NCBI RefSeq assembly: GCF_020150455.1
Contig: NZ_CP083740.1
Location: forward strand, 2,976,001-3,040,000
Direction of reading: 5' to 3'
From: Bremerella sp. TYQ1
GTDB taxonomy: Bacteria > Planctomycetota > Planctomycetia > Pirellulales > Pirellulaceae
DNA length: 64,000 bases
Under the pieces are notes generated by a model that worked only from the letters and a program-made list of their open reading frames with translations, searched no databases and had not been told where the DNA came from. The position numbers and the translations under genes were made by a program. Shown here piece by piece: positions 34,976 through 43,600 of this stretch (position 1 is its first letter; the number at the start of each line of letters is the position of its first letter).

Positions 34976-36373
34976 ATGCCGTCGCAGCAGGAACTTGTCA
35001 ATCAACTCAACGAAGCTGGCCAAACTGAAATGGCCCAGTATCTGGCCGTTTGCGAAGAGGGAATCGCCCAGAAGTTAGCCGACCAGCTCCAGCAAGTCGA
35101 TCTAAAAGAGATTTCGGAACTAGCCGGCGAACAAGACGCCGAAGAAAGCCCACGCGACTACACCAAGCTTCAGCCCCCCAAAGCGGTTCGCTTGAAAGAC
35201 CTGGACGACCCCTCCAAGATTGCCGAAGCAAAAGCGATCGGCGAGAAGCTGCTCAGCGAAGGCAAAGTCGCGGCCCTATTGGTCGCCGGCGGGCAAGGCT
35301 CGCGTCTTGGTTTCGAGCACCCCAAGGGCATGTTCCCAGTTGGTCCTGTTTCTGGCAAAACGCTTTTCCAGATTCACCTCGAAAAGATCGTCGCACGAAG
35401 TCGCCGCTATGGCAAAGCGATTCCACTTTACTTAATGACCAGCCCTGCGACGCACGAAGAAACGATCGAGTTTCTCGACAAGCACGATCGCTTCGGCATG
35501 GCCCAGGAAGATTTGCACATCTTCTGCCAAGGAACGATGCCAGCCATCGACAAAGAGACCAAGCAGCTTCTGTTGGCGGAGCCAGATCAACTGGCCCTTA
35601 GCCCTGACGGACACGGCGGCATGCTTGCTGCGTTGGTGAAAAGTGGCTGCCTGGAAGACATGACGCAGCGCGGCATCGAGCAGATCTACTACTTCCAAGT
35701 CGATAACCCATTGGCTGATGTCTGCGAGCCCGAGTTCCTCGGCTTGCATCATCAGGCCGACAGCGAAATGTCGACGCAAGTGGTCGCCAAGAAACTGCCG
35801 GAAGAAAAGCTGGGTATCCTCGCGGAACTGGACGGCCAACTGCAATTGGTCGAATACAGCGAACTGCCTGCGGAACAAGCGGCCGAAAAAATCGACGATG
35901 GCACACTGAAGCACTGGGCCGGCAACATTGCCGTGCATGGCGTGAAGACTTCGTTCCTGCAGCGCATGTCAACATTGGCCGGCAGCTTGCCGTGGCATAA
36001 AGCCATCAAGAAGATCGCGTATGTCAGCCCGGCCGGCGATACCGTTTCGACCGAGTCCCCCAATGCAATCAAGTTCGAGCGGTTCATCTTCGACCTGCTT
36101 CCCCAAGCCCAAAAACCAATGGTGGTGGAAGTCGATCCAGCACTCCGTTTCGCTCCCGTCAAAAACGCCGATGGGGCTCCGTCCGATACGCCCCAAGCGG
36201 CGAAAGAAGCGTTGTGTGCGATGCATCGATCTTGGCTGGAAGCATGTGGCGTTTCCTGTGCTGCCGATCGCCAGGTCGAAATCAGCCCACTGACCGCCCT
36301 CGACGCGGACGAACTCAAAGAAAAACTGCAAGCCAATCCCCAATTGGCCGAAGCCGATTACATCAACGACTAA
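34976..36373 (+). CDS. UDP-sugar pyrophosphorylase (eukaryotic UAP/UGP-type)
   Basis: Cytoplasmic uridylyltransferase of 465 aa that makes UDP-N-acetylhexosamine or UDP-glucose from UTP and sugar-1-phosphate. The signature LVAGGQGSRLGFEHPKGMFPVGP corresponds to L-x-x-G-G-x-G-T/S-R-L-G-x-x-x-P-K. PDGHGGMLAAL, FQVDNPLA and KFERFIFDLLP are further UAP1-like segments, so UDP-GlcNAc pyrophosphorylase of the eukaryotic kind is the best guess rather than bacterial GlmU. ATG at 34976 has GGAG eight bases upstream; the upstream extension is unlike the family. First gene of an operon with manC (gap 10) and ruvX. Confidence 0.85.
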   Translation: MPSQQELVNQLNEAGQTEMAQYLAVCEEGIAQKLADQLQQVDLKEISELAGEQDAEESPRDYTKLQPPKAVRLKDLDDPSKIAEAKAIGEKLLSEGKVAALLVAGGQGSRLGFEHPKGMFPVGPVSGKTLFQIHLEKIVARSRRYGKAIPLYLMTSPATHEETIEFLDKHDRFGMAQEDLHIFCQGTMPAIDKETKQLLLAEPDQLALSPDGHGGMLAALVKSGCLEDMTQRGIEQIYYFQVDNPLADVCEPEFLGLHHQADSEMSTQVVAKKLPEEKLGILAELDGQLQLVEYSELPAEQAAEKIDDGTLKHWAGNIAVHGVKTSFLQRMSTLAGSLPWHKAIKKIAYVSPAGDTVSTESPNAIKFERFIFDLLPQAQKPMVVEVDPALRFAPVKNADGAPSDTPQAAKEALCAMHRSWLEACGVSCAADRQVEISPLTALDADELKEKLQANPQLAEADYIND

Positions 36374-36383
36374 GGAGAGTTTC

Positions 36384-37460
36384 ATGCTTCACGCAATTGT
36401 CATGGCTGGAGGATCCGGCACGCGCTTTTGGCCCGCTAGTCGAAATCGGCAGCCTAAGCAGCTGCTGCGAATGACTGGCGAAGCGACGATGATTCAAGCG
36501 ACGTGCAACCGCATGGGCGACCTGGTTGCACCGGAGCAGTTGTACATCTTCACCGCGCAGCATCTCGTCGAACCAATCGGCGAACAGCTGCCGCAGATCC
36601 CGAAGAATTCAATCGTCGGCGAGCCGCACAAACGAGACACAGCCCCCTGCATTGGTCTCGCCGCGATGCTGGTACAGAAGAACGACCCTGACGCGACGAT
36701 GGTAGTGATGCCGTCCGACCATGTGATCTCGCCGGAGTCGGTCTTTCGCGAATCGATTGAAGCGGCCGTTGCGTTAGTCGACGCCAAGCCTGAGCGAATA
36801 GTCACCTTCGGGATTCCTCCAACGTATGCGGCGGAAACATTCGGTTACATCGAACGGGGAGCTTCACTGGACGCGACTTCCATCAAAGCGTTCGACGTTG
36901 CTCGCTTCCGCGAAAAGCCGAAGGGGAAAGTCGCCGAAGAGTACTTCGAGTCTGGCAACTTCTACTGGAACGCCGGTATCTTCATCTGGAAAGCGAAGAC
37001 CGTTCTCGACGCTTTGAAGAAGCACGAGCCAGAAATGTATGCCCACCTCGAAGCGATTGCCAATGCTTGGGGCACCGCCGAGCAGGCCGAAGTTTTCGAT
37101 CGCGAGTTCGGTGCCATCCAAGGCAAGTCGATCGACTATGCGGTGATGGAACACCACAACGACATTGTTGTCGTCGAAGCTCCTTTCAACTGGGACGACG
37201 TCGGCAATTGGCAAAGCATGGCTCGGCTGCATGGGCAGGACGACTGTGGCAATACGCACTTGGGCGATGTCCTGGCGATTGACTCCAACGGGTGCATTGT
37301 CCGCGGCGAAGATGGCCATCTGATCGTGACGCTCGGTACGCAAGAGTTGATCATCGTGCATACGCCGGATGCGACATTAGTGGCGGATAAGTCGCGGGAA
37401 GAAGACATTCGCCAGGTCGTTAAAAAACTGGACGAGGGAGGCCGGCGGAACCTTCTGTAA
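36384..37460 (+). CDS. manC: Mannose-1-phosphate guanylyltransferase
   Basis: Cytoplasmic enzyme (358 aa) forming GDP-mannose from GTP and mannose-1-phosphate, a precursor of surface polysaccharides. Motifs AGGSGTRFWPASR and QPKQLL (nucleotide binding and catalytic Arg/Lys), MPSDHVI, FREKP and NAGIFIW are those of ManC/RfbM. It is the short, single-domain form without a C-terminal phosphomannose isomerase cupin. GGAG precedes the ATG, 10 bases after the UDP-sugar pyrophosphorylase stop, so two activated-sugar enzymes are made from one operon. Confidence 0.92.
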   Translation: MLHAIVMAGGSGTRFWPASRNRQPKQLLRMTGEATMIQATCNRMGDLVAPEQLYIFTAQHLVEPIGEQLPQIPKNSIVGEPHKRDTAPCIGLAAMLVQKNDPDATMVVMPSDHVISPESVFRESIEAAVALVDAKPERIVTFGIPPTYAAETFGYIERGASLDATSIKAFDVARFREKPKGKVAEEYFESGNFYWNAGIFIWKAKTVLDALKKHEPEMYAHLEAIANAWGTAEQAEVFDREFGAIQGKSIDYAVMEHHNDIVVVEAPFNWDDVGNWQSMARLHGQDDCGNTHLGDVLAIDSNGCIVRGEDGHLIVTLGTQELIIVHTPDATLVADKSREEDIRQVVKKLDEGGRRNLL

Positions 37461-37472
37461 AGGACCGCAGTC

Positions 37473-37952
37473 ATGAGCAGTCAACTTCCTTCGATCCCAG
37501 ACAAAGGACGCATTGCGGCCGTCGACTATGGCACGGTCCGCATCGGAATTGCGATTACGGACCCTGATCGCGTTCTGGCAAGTCCGCTGGAAAACTACAA
37601 CCGCCGCAGCCCTTCCAAAGATGCTCAGTTCTTTCGCGAACTAGCTGAACTGGAACGCGTGGTGATGTTTGTGGTGGGCCTGCCGGTTCACATGAGCGGG
37701 GACGAAAGCCAGAAGTCGCACGAAGCTCGCGAGTTCGGCAAGTGGCTTTACGAGACGACGAACGTTCCCGTCACCTTCTACGACGAACGCTTCACCACCA
37801 GCATGGCTAAAGACATGCTACAAGAGGCAGGTCTCACCAAGAAGCGTCGCAAAGCTCGGCTCGACATGCTTTCCGCCCAGATCTTACTCACGGCATTCAT
37901 GGAGAATCCCGACCGTGCGTTGGGCAGTATCTCTGGCCTGGAAGATCGATAA
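37473..37952 (+). CDS. ruvX: Putative Holliday junction resolvase / pre-16S rRNA nuclease RuvX (YqgF)
   Basis: RNase H-fold protein of 159 aa. AVDYGTVRIGIAITD carries the first catalytic Asp; VVGLPVHMSG and FYDERFTT (second acid) follow; ARLDMLSAQILL provides the late Asp region. YqgF proteins process the 5' end of pre-16S rRNA and have been proposed as Holliday junction resolvases. It starts 12 bases after manC, likely in one operon. An R3 repeat pair lies after the stop instead of a clear terminator. Confidence 0.92.
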   Translation: MSSQLPSIPDKGRIAAVDYGTVRIGIAITDPDRVLASPLENYNRRSPSKDAQFFRELAELERVVMFVVGLPVHMSGDESQKSHEAREFGKWLYETTNVPVTFYDERFTTSMAKDMLQEAGLTKKRRKARLDMLSAQILLTAFMENPDRALGSISGLEDR

Positions 37953-37990
37953 CGCCTCGCATAATATCTATGGGTGCGAGACCGTCGCAA

Positions 37991-38060
37991 CCCTGGGTGC
38001 TATGCTCTCGTCTTTATAAACATGCCTTTAAATCGACATGCCCACGAAGACGATGGCAGG
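37991..38060. repeat. Inverted pair of R3 elements between convergent genes
   Basis: CTGGGTGCTATGCTCTCGTC (37994 on) and, inverted, CATGCCCACGAAGACGATGG (38037-38056). The arms can pair between ruvX and the MFS gene and may end both transcripts, as no T-run terminator is present. Confidence 0.6.
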
Positions 38061-38119
38061 CGTTTATCGAGTGATGAGACGCCATCGGAAGTCAGTGCGA
38101 TTCTAATCGCGGCTTCACG

Positions 38120-39391
38120 CTACGACTCTTGAAAGTCTTTCCCACCTCTTGAGGCGAAGATCACCAGCAGCAGTCCTAGTCCCATCACTGCGGCAGAAAA
38201 CGCGAACGGGGCCAGGATGTTCAGCTTCAACAGCGGGATTCCCAGCGCCGATCCGATAATGCGGGCCAGCGAGTTGACGCTTTGCCCGATGCCAAGGATG
38301 CCCCCCTGCTTTTCCGGATCGCTCCGACGCGAGATGAACGAGTTCAGGGACGGCATCATGAAGCCGAAGCCAGAGACAACGACCGCCAAGGCTCCCATCA
38401 ACAGCCCGGTCGATTGATCTTGTGTCGCTTTCAAGATCAACAGCATGCCAACTGCCATCAACACACAGCCGGTCGAAGCCAGGACTGCTTCGCTGACCTT
38501 CCCGGCGACGCGGCGGACGATTCCCCCCTGCACCACGGCCAACGTGAATCCGATATAGGCATACGTCAAACAAACTTCGCCGAAAGAGAACTGAAACGGC
38601 TGCTCTTCCCCTTCCAAACCGGTGAAGCCCTTTAGCAGCATCGAAAGCGTCGTCTCGAAATTCGCAAACGAAAACACCACGACAAACAAAGCCACCAGCA
38701 AAAGCCCGATGGAAGGAATCGACAACGCATCACGTAGCCCGGTCGCCGAGAAATTGTGCTTGGCCGCGGAAGGACTGTCGGACGAACGGCTCTCGGGCAG
38801 CTTGAAATAGGCCAGCGCGAGTGCGACCAGCGAAAGCCCCGCCGCTGCAAAACCTGGTGCCGGACCTGGGTCCCCTTCTCCGCTCGGCACCGCCAGGTAA
38901 CCAAACAGTGGCCCAAACGTGAAGCCAAGCCCGAACGCCATCCCGATCAATGCCATTCCCTTCGGTCGCTCCGACAGCGAAGTGGTATCGGCAATGTAAG
39001 CCTGCGCGGTCGAAATGGTCGCCCCGGCGATCCCAGCCCCGATCCGCGAGATGAACAAAACCGTTAGCGACTGCATCATCGTACCGATGCCAAATAGCGT
39101 GTAGAAAATCACACTACCCAACAATCCAATCATCAACACCGGGCGGCGGCCGATACGATCGGAGAGTCTTCCCCAAACTGGCGCAAAAAGAAACTGCATC
39201 GCGGAGAAGCTCGCCATCAACAGGCCGATCTGCCAGCCCGCTTCATCGACGACGAATTGATCGGCATAAATCGGCAGCAGCGGCAGCACCATCCCGAAGC
39301 CCAACAAGTCGATAAAGACCGTCAGGAAGACAATTCCTCGAGCCGCGCGGCCTGACTGGGGAGCTTCCGGTGTGGCTTCGGCTTCTGACAT
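38120..39391 (-). CDS. MFS transporter, TetA-like drug exporter family
   Basis: Inner-membrane secondary transporter of 423 aa with about 12 helices. The first helix VFLTVFIDLLGFGMVLPLLP and the loop 2-3 motif GRLSDRIGRRPVLMIG (motif A) match the TetA/multidrug group of the major facilitator superfamily. Proton-driven export is the usual mode; the substrate cannot be told. A ~35-residue loop near the centre contains ESRSSDSPSA. It converges with ruvX and is divergent from the acyl-CoA-ligase-like gene. Confidence 0.88.
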   Translation of the reverse strand: MSEAEATPEAPQSGRAARGIVFLTVFIDLLGFGMVLPLLPIYADQFVVDEAGWQIGLLMASFSAMQFLFAPVWGRLSDRIGRRPVLMIGLLGSVIFYTLFGIGTMMQSLTVLFISRIGAGIAGATISTAQAYIADTTSLSERPKGMALIGMAFGLGFTFGPLFGYLAVPSGEGDPGPAPGFAAAGLSLVALALAYFKLPESRSSDSPSAAKHNFSATGLRDALSIPSIGLLLVALFVVVFSFANFETTLSMLLKGFTGLEGEEQPFQFSFGEVCLTYAYIGFTLAVVQGGIVRRVAGKVSEAVLASTGCVLMAVGMLLILKATQDQSTGLLMGALAVVVSGFGFMMPSLNSFISRRSDPEKQGGILGIGQSVNSLARIIGSALGIPLLKLNILAPFAFSAAVMGLGLLLVIFASRGGKDFQES

Positions 39392-39530
39392 TTACTTCTC
39401 CGGCTGGGTACTGCAACGGCGGGAAAACCGTACATCTTAATCGCAACACCCCTTACCGCGTTAGGTGGGCAGCAGGATCTCTCGTGCCACCCGACTGGTC
39501 TCGGCAACTCGGACGTTTTATGATTCAACC

Positions 39531-40811
39531 ATGGAACGCACCACCCCCCAACAGCGCGAAACGTACCGCTGCAACAGTCCAGAGAACCTGGCCGAGTATC
39601 AGCTGGACAAGCTGAACGCGATGCTCGCCGAGATTCTTCCGCAAAATGCGTTTTACGCCGAGAAATTCTCGGACGTGAAACTACCGCTGACTTCGCTCGA
39701 AGAGCTAAGCAAGCTTCCCTTTACGTTTAAAGAAGAGCTGATCGGCACGCATGAAAGTGGCGACTTGGCCAACAACCGGACGTACGACCGAGATCAGTAC
39801 GTCCGCTTCCACCGTACCAGTGGAACGCGGGGCCGCCCGATGGTGGTTCTTGATACCGAACAAGATTGGAAGTGGTGGATCGATGCGTGGCAGTTCGTGC
39901 TCGACGCCGCCGACGTGACATCGGCCGACCGCTGCTTCTTCGCTTTCAGCTTTGGGCCGTTTGTTGGCTTCTGGAGTGCGTTCGACGCGGCTACCCATCG
40001 CGGCTGCCTGGCCATCCCCAGTGGCGGTCTAAGCACCGCAAGCCGGTTAGAACTGATCCAACACAACCAAGCCAACGTCGTCTTCTGCACGCCGACGTAT
40101 GCCCTGCACATGGCCGAAGTGGCCCAGCAAAATCATATCCATCTGGATGAATTAGGCGTTCGCTGCTTGATACTCGCTGGCGAGCCAGGAGGCTCGATTC
40201 CTGAAATTCGCGAGCGGATTGAATCGGCCTGGAATGCCAAAGTAATCGACCATAGCGGCGCAACGGAAGTTGGCCCGTGGGGCTTCTCCAATTCACAGCA
40301 AACTGGCGTTTACGTCAACGAAGCCTACTTCCTGCCCGAGTTCATTTCGCTCGACACAGGAACCGCGGCTGGCGAAGGTGAGCTTTCCGAGCTGATCATC
40401 ACCACGCTCGGTCGCAATGGCTCTCCCGTGATTCGCTATCGGACCGGCGACCTCGTACGGCCGAGCTGGAATAACTCGAGCCGCTGTAACTTTGTCCTGC
40501 TCGAAGGGGGCGTACTCGGCCGGACAGATGACATGTTGATCATTCGCGGCGTGAATGTCTTCCCTACGTCAATCGAGCAGATACTGCGAGGCTTCCCCGA
40601 GGTGATCGAGTATCGCCTGACCGCTGTCAAACGGGGCGAGATGGACGCGATATCGGTAGAAGTCGAAGACCGCAAGCAAGAGCCGGAGCGGATCGCTCAC
40701 GAGCTTCAGCTGCGTCTGGGACTGAAAGTGGACGTGCAACTGGTGGAAGCCGGCACGCTGCCACGGTTTGAAGGGAAAGGACGTCGATTTGTCGACTCGC
40801 GAAAAGGTTAA
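39531..40811 (+). CDS. Phenylacetate-CoA ligase-like AMP-forming enzyme
   Basis: Adenylate-forming enzyme of the PaaK group (426 aa, family ~430). Motifs: RTSGTRGRPMVV (P-loop), DHSGATEVGPWG (A5-like adenylate contact), YRTGDLVRP (ribose-binding Asp) and a C-terminal lid with RGVNVFPTSIEQ. It would activate an aromatic or other carboxylic acid as acyl-AMP/acyl-CoA; no further pathway gene for phenylacetate is here. ATG at 39531 gives the family N-terminus; the frame is open to 39465. It is followed after four bases by the DUF971 gene. Confidence 0.85.
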   Translation: MERTTPQQRETYRCNSPENLAEYQLDKLNAMLAEILPQNAFYAEKFSDVKLPLTSLEELSKLPFTFKEELIGTHESGDLANNRTYDRDQYVRFHRTSGTRGRPMVVLDTEQDWKWWIDAWQFVLDAADVTSADRCFFAFSFGPFVGFWSAFDAATHRGCLAIPSGGLSTASRLELIQHNQANVVFCTPTYALHMAEVAQQNHIHLDELGVRCLILAGEPGGSIPEIRERIESAWNAKVIDHSGATEVGPWGFSNSQQTGVYVNEAYFLPEFISLDTGTAAGEGELSELIITTLGRNGSPVIRYRTGDLVRPSWNNSSRCNFVLLEGGVLGRTDDMLIIRGVNVFPTSIEQILRGFPEVIEYRLTAVKRGEMDAISVEVEDRKQEPERIAHELQLRLGLKVDVQLVEAGTLPRFEGKGRRFVDSRKG

Positions 40812-40815
40812 ACCA

Positions 40816-41142
40816 ATGACTCCGCAGCCCACCGCGTTGGCCCTTCTGCCGGATGGCAGGCTTCGCATCGACTGGAGCGACGAGAGCTCCCGAGTTTACA
40901 AGCCACGCGATCTACGCGATGCCAGCCCAGATGCCCTCACGCGTGAAAAGAAGTCGCACGCCTCTGAGAAGCCAACCAACGAGCTCACCATTCTCAGTCC
41001 GGAAGAGCTTGCTCCGATTACCATCAAAGGGATGAATCCGGTCGGGCACTATGCCTACCAGATTGTCTTCAGCGATGGGCACGATTCCGGCATCTATCGC
41101 TACGAATACCTTTACGAACTCGGGCAGCCGTACGAAGCATAG
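40816..41142 (+). CDS. DUF971 domain protein
   Basis: Protein of 108 aa consisting of one DUF971 (gamma-butyrobetaine-hydroxylase-like N-terminal) domain. The start LALLPDGRLRIDWSDES and the end YQIVFSDGHDSGIYRYEYL are diagnostic: the W-x-D region and the S/W-D-G-H-x-x-G-I-Y motif, whose residues bind zinc in relatives. Stand-alone members have been linked to iron-sulfur or MoCo biology, but no direct role is known. It starts four bases after the acyl-CoA-ligase-like gene and converges with the next gene with seven bases between. Confidence 0.83.
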   Translation: MTPQPTALALLPDGRLRIDWSDESSRVYKPRDLRDASPDALTREKKSHASEKPTNELTILSPEELAPITIKGMNPVGHYAYQIVFSDGHDSGIYRYEYLYELGQPYEA

Positions 41143-41149
41143 CGCCTCG

Positions 41150-41827
41150 CTACGGTACGTCCAAGTAAAAATCGTGCATAAACGTATCGACGAAATTGCC
41201 GTGCAGGTAAACCTGAAAGCAGACGGCAAGCAGCATGAAGATCCCAACGGAAACGAGAAAGATACCGTAGGGATTGATCGACTGCTTCTTATGTTGTCGA
41301 GCGACTTGCACCAAGCCAAGCTCCAACTGTCGCCAGCCATTAAAGTCTTGGCGGGGGCCAACCGACTTGATGAGCACGTTGCGCGTGCCGTAGTCTTCTT
41401 CCATTACGACATGCAGATGAAGCGACGGAAGAAATAGCGATTCGCCAGCCCAGCGAGCGCCAGGATCTAAGCCGTCGGCCACTTCCCGCAGCAACGGGCG
41501 GAGATTCTTAATCGACGTGTTATAGGCCACAATGCGGGGGCGCCGCGTGAGAATAAAAAAGGTGACCATCAGAAAATAAAGGGCCAACATCAGCAGCCAG
41601 GCATACGATCGATAGACGGCAATCGACCAACTTGGCATCATCAGAGCCAGGGGACCGATCATTGCGAGACCACTTAACCCGATCGAAAGCGCCAGCAAGT
41701 CACGACCGCCCGAGGTGATAAACGGCCCGCGACGCAGATTGATTACACCAATCAGCGCGAGATAAGCCGCCAAAGGGCAGATGGCAATGGCCAGTCGGAC
41801 CGGGTCGCTCGTCAAATCGCCTGTCAT
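41150..41827 (-). CDS. Membrane protein of unknown function
   Basis: Protein of 225 aa. Three helices in the first ~95 residues (AICPLAAYLALIGVI, LLALSIGLSGLAMIGPLALM, WLLMLALYFLMVTFFIL) are followed by a soluble stretch of ~85 residues and a single C-terminal helix (YGIFLVSVGIFMLLAVCFQVYL). No known motif; similar proteins are seen in planctomycetes only, to my knowledge. No close operon partner. Confidence 0.68.
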   Translation of the reverse strand: MTGDLTSDPVRLAIAICPLAAYLALIGVINLRRGPFITSGGRDLLALSIGLSGLAMIGPLALMMPSWSIAVYRSYAWLLMLALYFLMVTFFILTRRPRIVAYNTSIKNLRPLLREVADGLDPGARWAGESLFLPSLHLHVVMEEDYGTRNVLIKSVGPRQDFNGWRQLELGLVQVARQHKKQSINPYGIFLVSVGIFMLLAVCFQVYLHGNFVDTFMHDFYLDVP

Positions 41828-41980
41828 GCTCGGTTCCCGAAAGAGTCGGATAATTGCGACTCATTCTAGGTGGCGTAGCCAAGCGTGGTCAATCAACCAC
41901 CTGCAAGCAAAGCGATCATGCGGCGATTACCATTGATAGCAATCGCCGCGATTTGCCGGAGAAAAAGTCGCGAAATAACG

Positions 41981-42244
41981 CTACGCGACTAGTTCGACAT
42001 TCTGAATTCCGTGCGCTTTGCACAAACGATAGACATCCGCGAGATGATCAAAGCGGCAAGCGGAAGCAGCATAGATACGGACTTGCGTGTTCTCGCAACG
42101 CGAATCGCCGCATAGTTTTGCCAACAATTCAGTGAGAATAATAATCTTGCCGTCGACGAACGTTTTGCCCGTCGGCGATAACACCACGTCGAGCCGATCG
42201 GCTGCGGACGTGCCCGCCAAATGAAAATGTCGAGGTGCGATCAT
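41981..42244 (-). CDS. Small protein resembling the periplasmic domain of ExbD/TolR
   Basis: Protein of 87 aa. The pattern of short strands (LDVVLSPTGKTFVDGKII), then VRIYAASACRFDHLADVYRLC, then HGIQNVELV, resembles the C-terminal domain of ExbD/TolR, where v-x-I-x-A-D-x-x-x-x-y-x-x-v-x-x-v-x-x-x-x-x-x-G-i occurs. There is no membrane helix or signal peptide, and no exbB beside it. The Asp/Lys/Asn typical of the family are partly lost. It may be a domain relic or a cytoplasmic adaptor. The gene itself is moderately supported. Confidence 0.5.
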   Translation of the reverse strand: MIAPRHFHLAGTSAADRLDVVLSPTGKTFVDGKIIILTELLAKLCGDSRCENTQVRIYAASACRFDHLADVYRLCKAHGIQNVELVA

Positions 42245-42391
42245 CGTCTTCGTTCGCCAGTCCTCAAAAGGTCAAGTTGCCAATATTTGTAAGACCCGAA
42301 GGCTGCCTGAGAAGTTCACTGCCATTCCTGGGGAATAGCCACTTCTAAACTTCGGGTTCCAGCGGTTGTGCACGTTTTGTGCCAAACTGGA

Positions 42392-42649
42392 CTAACTTCG
42401 GCTTAAAACCTGACCATCGATGACTGTCGGACGAGCTCCTTGTTCCCTGGAATGTTGCTTGTGAATCGTTCGGCCACCCCCAAAGGAGGAGAAAACCGAG
42501 CGAACCGCCTCACCTGCCATCCTGGCCAGCAGCATCACCGCTCCTACCGTTGCCATCAGTAAGGTCACGCCAATCGCCACAAAAGCGGCGATAGTGGCCG
42601 CGATGAGCCAAATCATGGTCTCTACGACGCTAGGCTGTCGGTAGTTCAT
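42392..42649 (-). CDS. Small membrane protein
   Basis: Protein of 85 aa with one long hydrophobic segment (about 12-45) that could form one or two helices, followed by a basic Ser/Gly-rich tail (SSFGGGRTIHKQHSRE). No known family. AAGAAAGAAATC precedes the ATG. Supported mainly by its well-formed helix and start region. Confidence 0.5.
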   Translation of the reverse strand: MNYRQPSVVETMIWLIAATIAAFVAIGVTLLMATVGAVMLLARMAGEAVRSVFSSFGGGRTIHKQHSREQGARPTVIDGQVLSRS

Positions 42650-42962
42650 GGTTCTAGATTTCTTTCTTGAATCCCTAATCAGCGATACGTGAAGTTCTGA
42701 TGCTACTTCGCGGGAATCGTTTCGATCTTGGACAAAAAGTCAATCCAAACCCTCGGGCTGTCAGACGCAGAGCGTCGATAAGTACGTGCTGCCCAACTGT
42801 TTGGAAACGATCTACTTGTGATTCTTTTCCAAGACTGTCACAATGCGACCGTTGCCAACGCCCAGCAATATAACACCGCACCACCGGTTTGGGTTGCAAG
42901 GTGAGCAAGAAATTCTCACATTTTACCAAAAACCTAACGTGGCGGTGGAAATCCTTCCCTAA
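42650..42962. other. Intergenic region before tRNA-Leu
   Basis: About 310 bases. An 84-codon minus-strand open frame has no coding character. No repeat or terminator is recognised; a promoter for the tRNA is expected near 42900 but is not distinct. Confidence 0.35.
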
Positions 42963-43048
42963 GGCCGAGTGGCGGAATTGGCAGACGCACAGGACTTAAA
43001 ATCCTGCGAGGGGTAACCCTCGTGCGGGTTCGATCCCCGCCTCGGCCA
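42963..43048 (+). tRNA. tRNA-Leu (anticodon TAA)
   Basis: Acceptor stem GGCCGAG (42963-42969) pairs perfectly with CTCGGCC (43041-43047), with A as discriminator. T at 8 and G at 9 precede the D arm (GCG/CGC). The anticodon arm CAGGA-CTTAAAA-TCCTG gives TAA, which reads UUA (Leu). A long variable arm (GAGGGGTAACCCTC) identifies a class II tRNA, and the T arm is GCGGG-TTCGATC-CCCGC. The 3' CCA is not encoded. Confidence 0.96.
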
Positions 43049-43177
43049 CTTCGAAGGATGGCTCCTTCTATATAACACCATTGACCATTGATGGAGCCTG
43101 CGGTGTTGCCATCTGAGCATGAAGCCAGAGTTTGACGCCGAAAGACTCGCACGCCTCCGAATACTGAAAGAGAGGAA

Positions 43178-43318
43178 GTGGAGGCGGAATTGGCTGGCGT
43201 TCAGGCGGGGCTCTCGTTCGATGCTCCGGCGGTACATCGCGAGGCCGAGCTGGTTGAAGAGTTAAGCCGGCTCACCGAGCGTATTCCAGTGCTGAAAGTC
43301 ACTCTCGACTCTCACTAA
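43178..43318 (+). pseudogene. Possible remnant of a short coding region
   Basis: 46 codons from GTG with coding-like amphipathic content (EAELAGVQAGLSFDAP, then REAELVEELSRLTERIPVL). Upstream the frame is closed by a stop and no ATG fits. It could be the tail of a degraded gene or chance; no family is recognised. Confidence 0.25.
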
Positions 43319-43355
43319 GTCAAATCTGCACGTCGCCAACTGCGCCCTCCCGCAT

Positions 43356-43377
43356 GGTAACAATTCCAACTGTTACC
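43356..43377 (+). other. Perfect hairpin upstream of gcvT
   Basis: GGTAACA (43356-43362) pairs with TGTTACC (43371-43377) around eight bases. There is no T-run. It could be an operator-like site or mRNA structure; role unknown. Confidence 0.35.
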
Positions 43378-43600
43378 CCCACATTCGTCCGGAGCTTGCC
43401 CCTGTTCACTCGCGCCGGATCGTATACAATCGCAAGCTATCACTTAGTTCCTTCGCTTATTGGCATCTTAGCTCGACTGAGCCCCGCACTTAACGCGGTG
43501 CAACGGTCACCATCACTGGCTTTTTTCCGCAATGGGAAACTGACCAGAGCACCTTCCGTGCGCGGTGACCGGCCAGGGAGAGAAACGAGACGTTCGACGC

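Larger units (their letters stand above)
43049..43600. other. Intergenic region between tRNA-Leu and gcvT
   Basis: About 550 bases. It holds a short possible gene remnant (43178-43318) and a perfect 7-bp hairpin GGTAACA/TGTTACC at 43356-43377. No glycine riboswitch could be recognised upstream of gcvT. Confidence 0.45.

Noticed and set aside
42675..42929. 84-codon minus-strand frame upstream of tRNA-Leu
   Set aside because: No ribosome site, no family, basic composition typical of a chance frame.
43322..43600. Glycine riboswitch before gcvT
   Set aside because: No tandem aptamer signature seen; only one short hairpin at 43356-43377.
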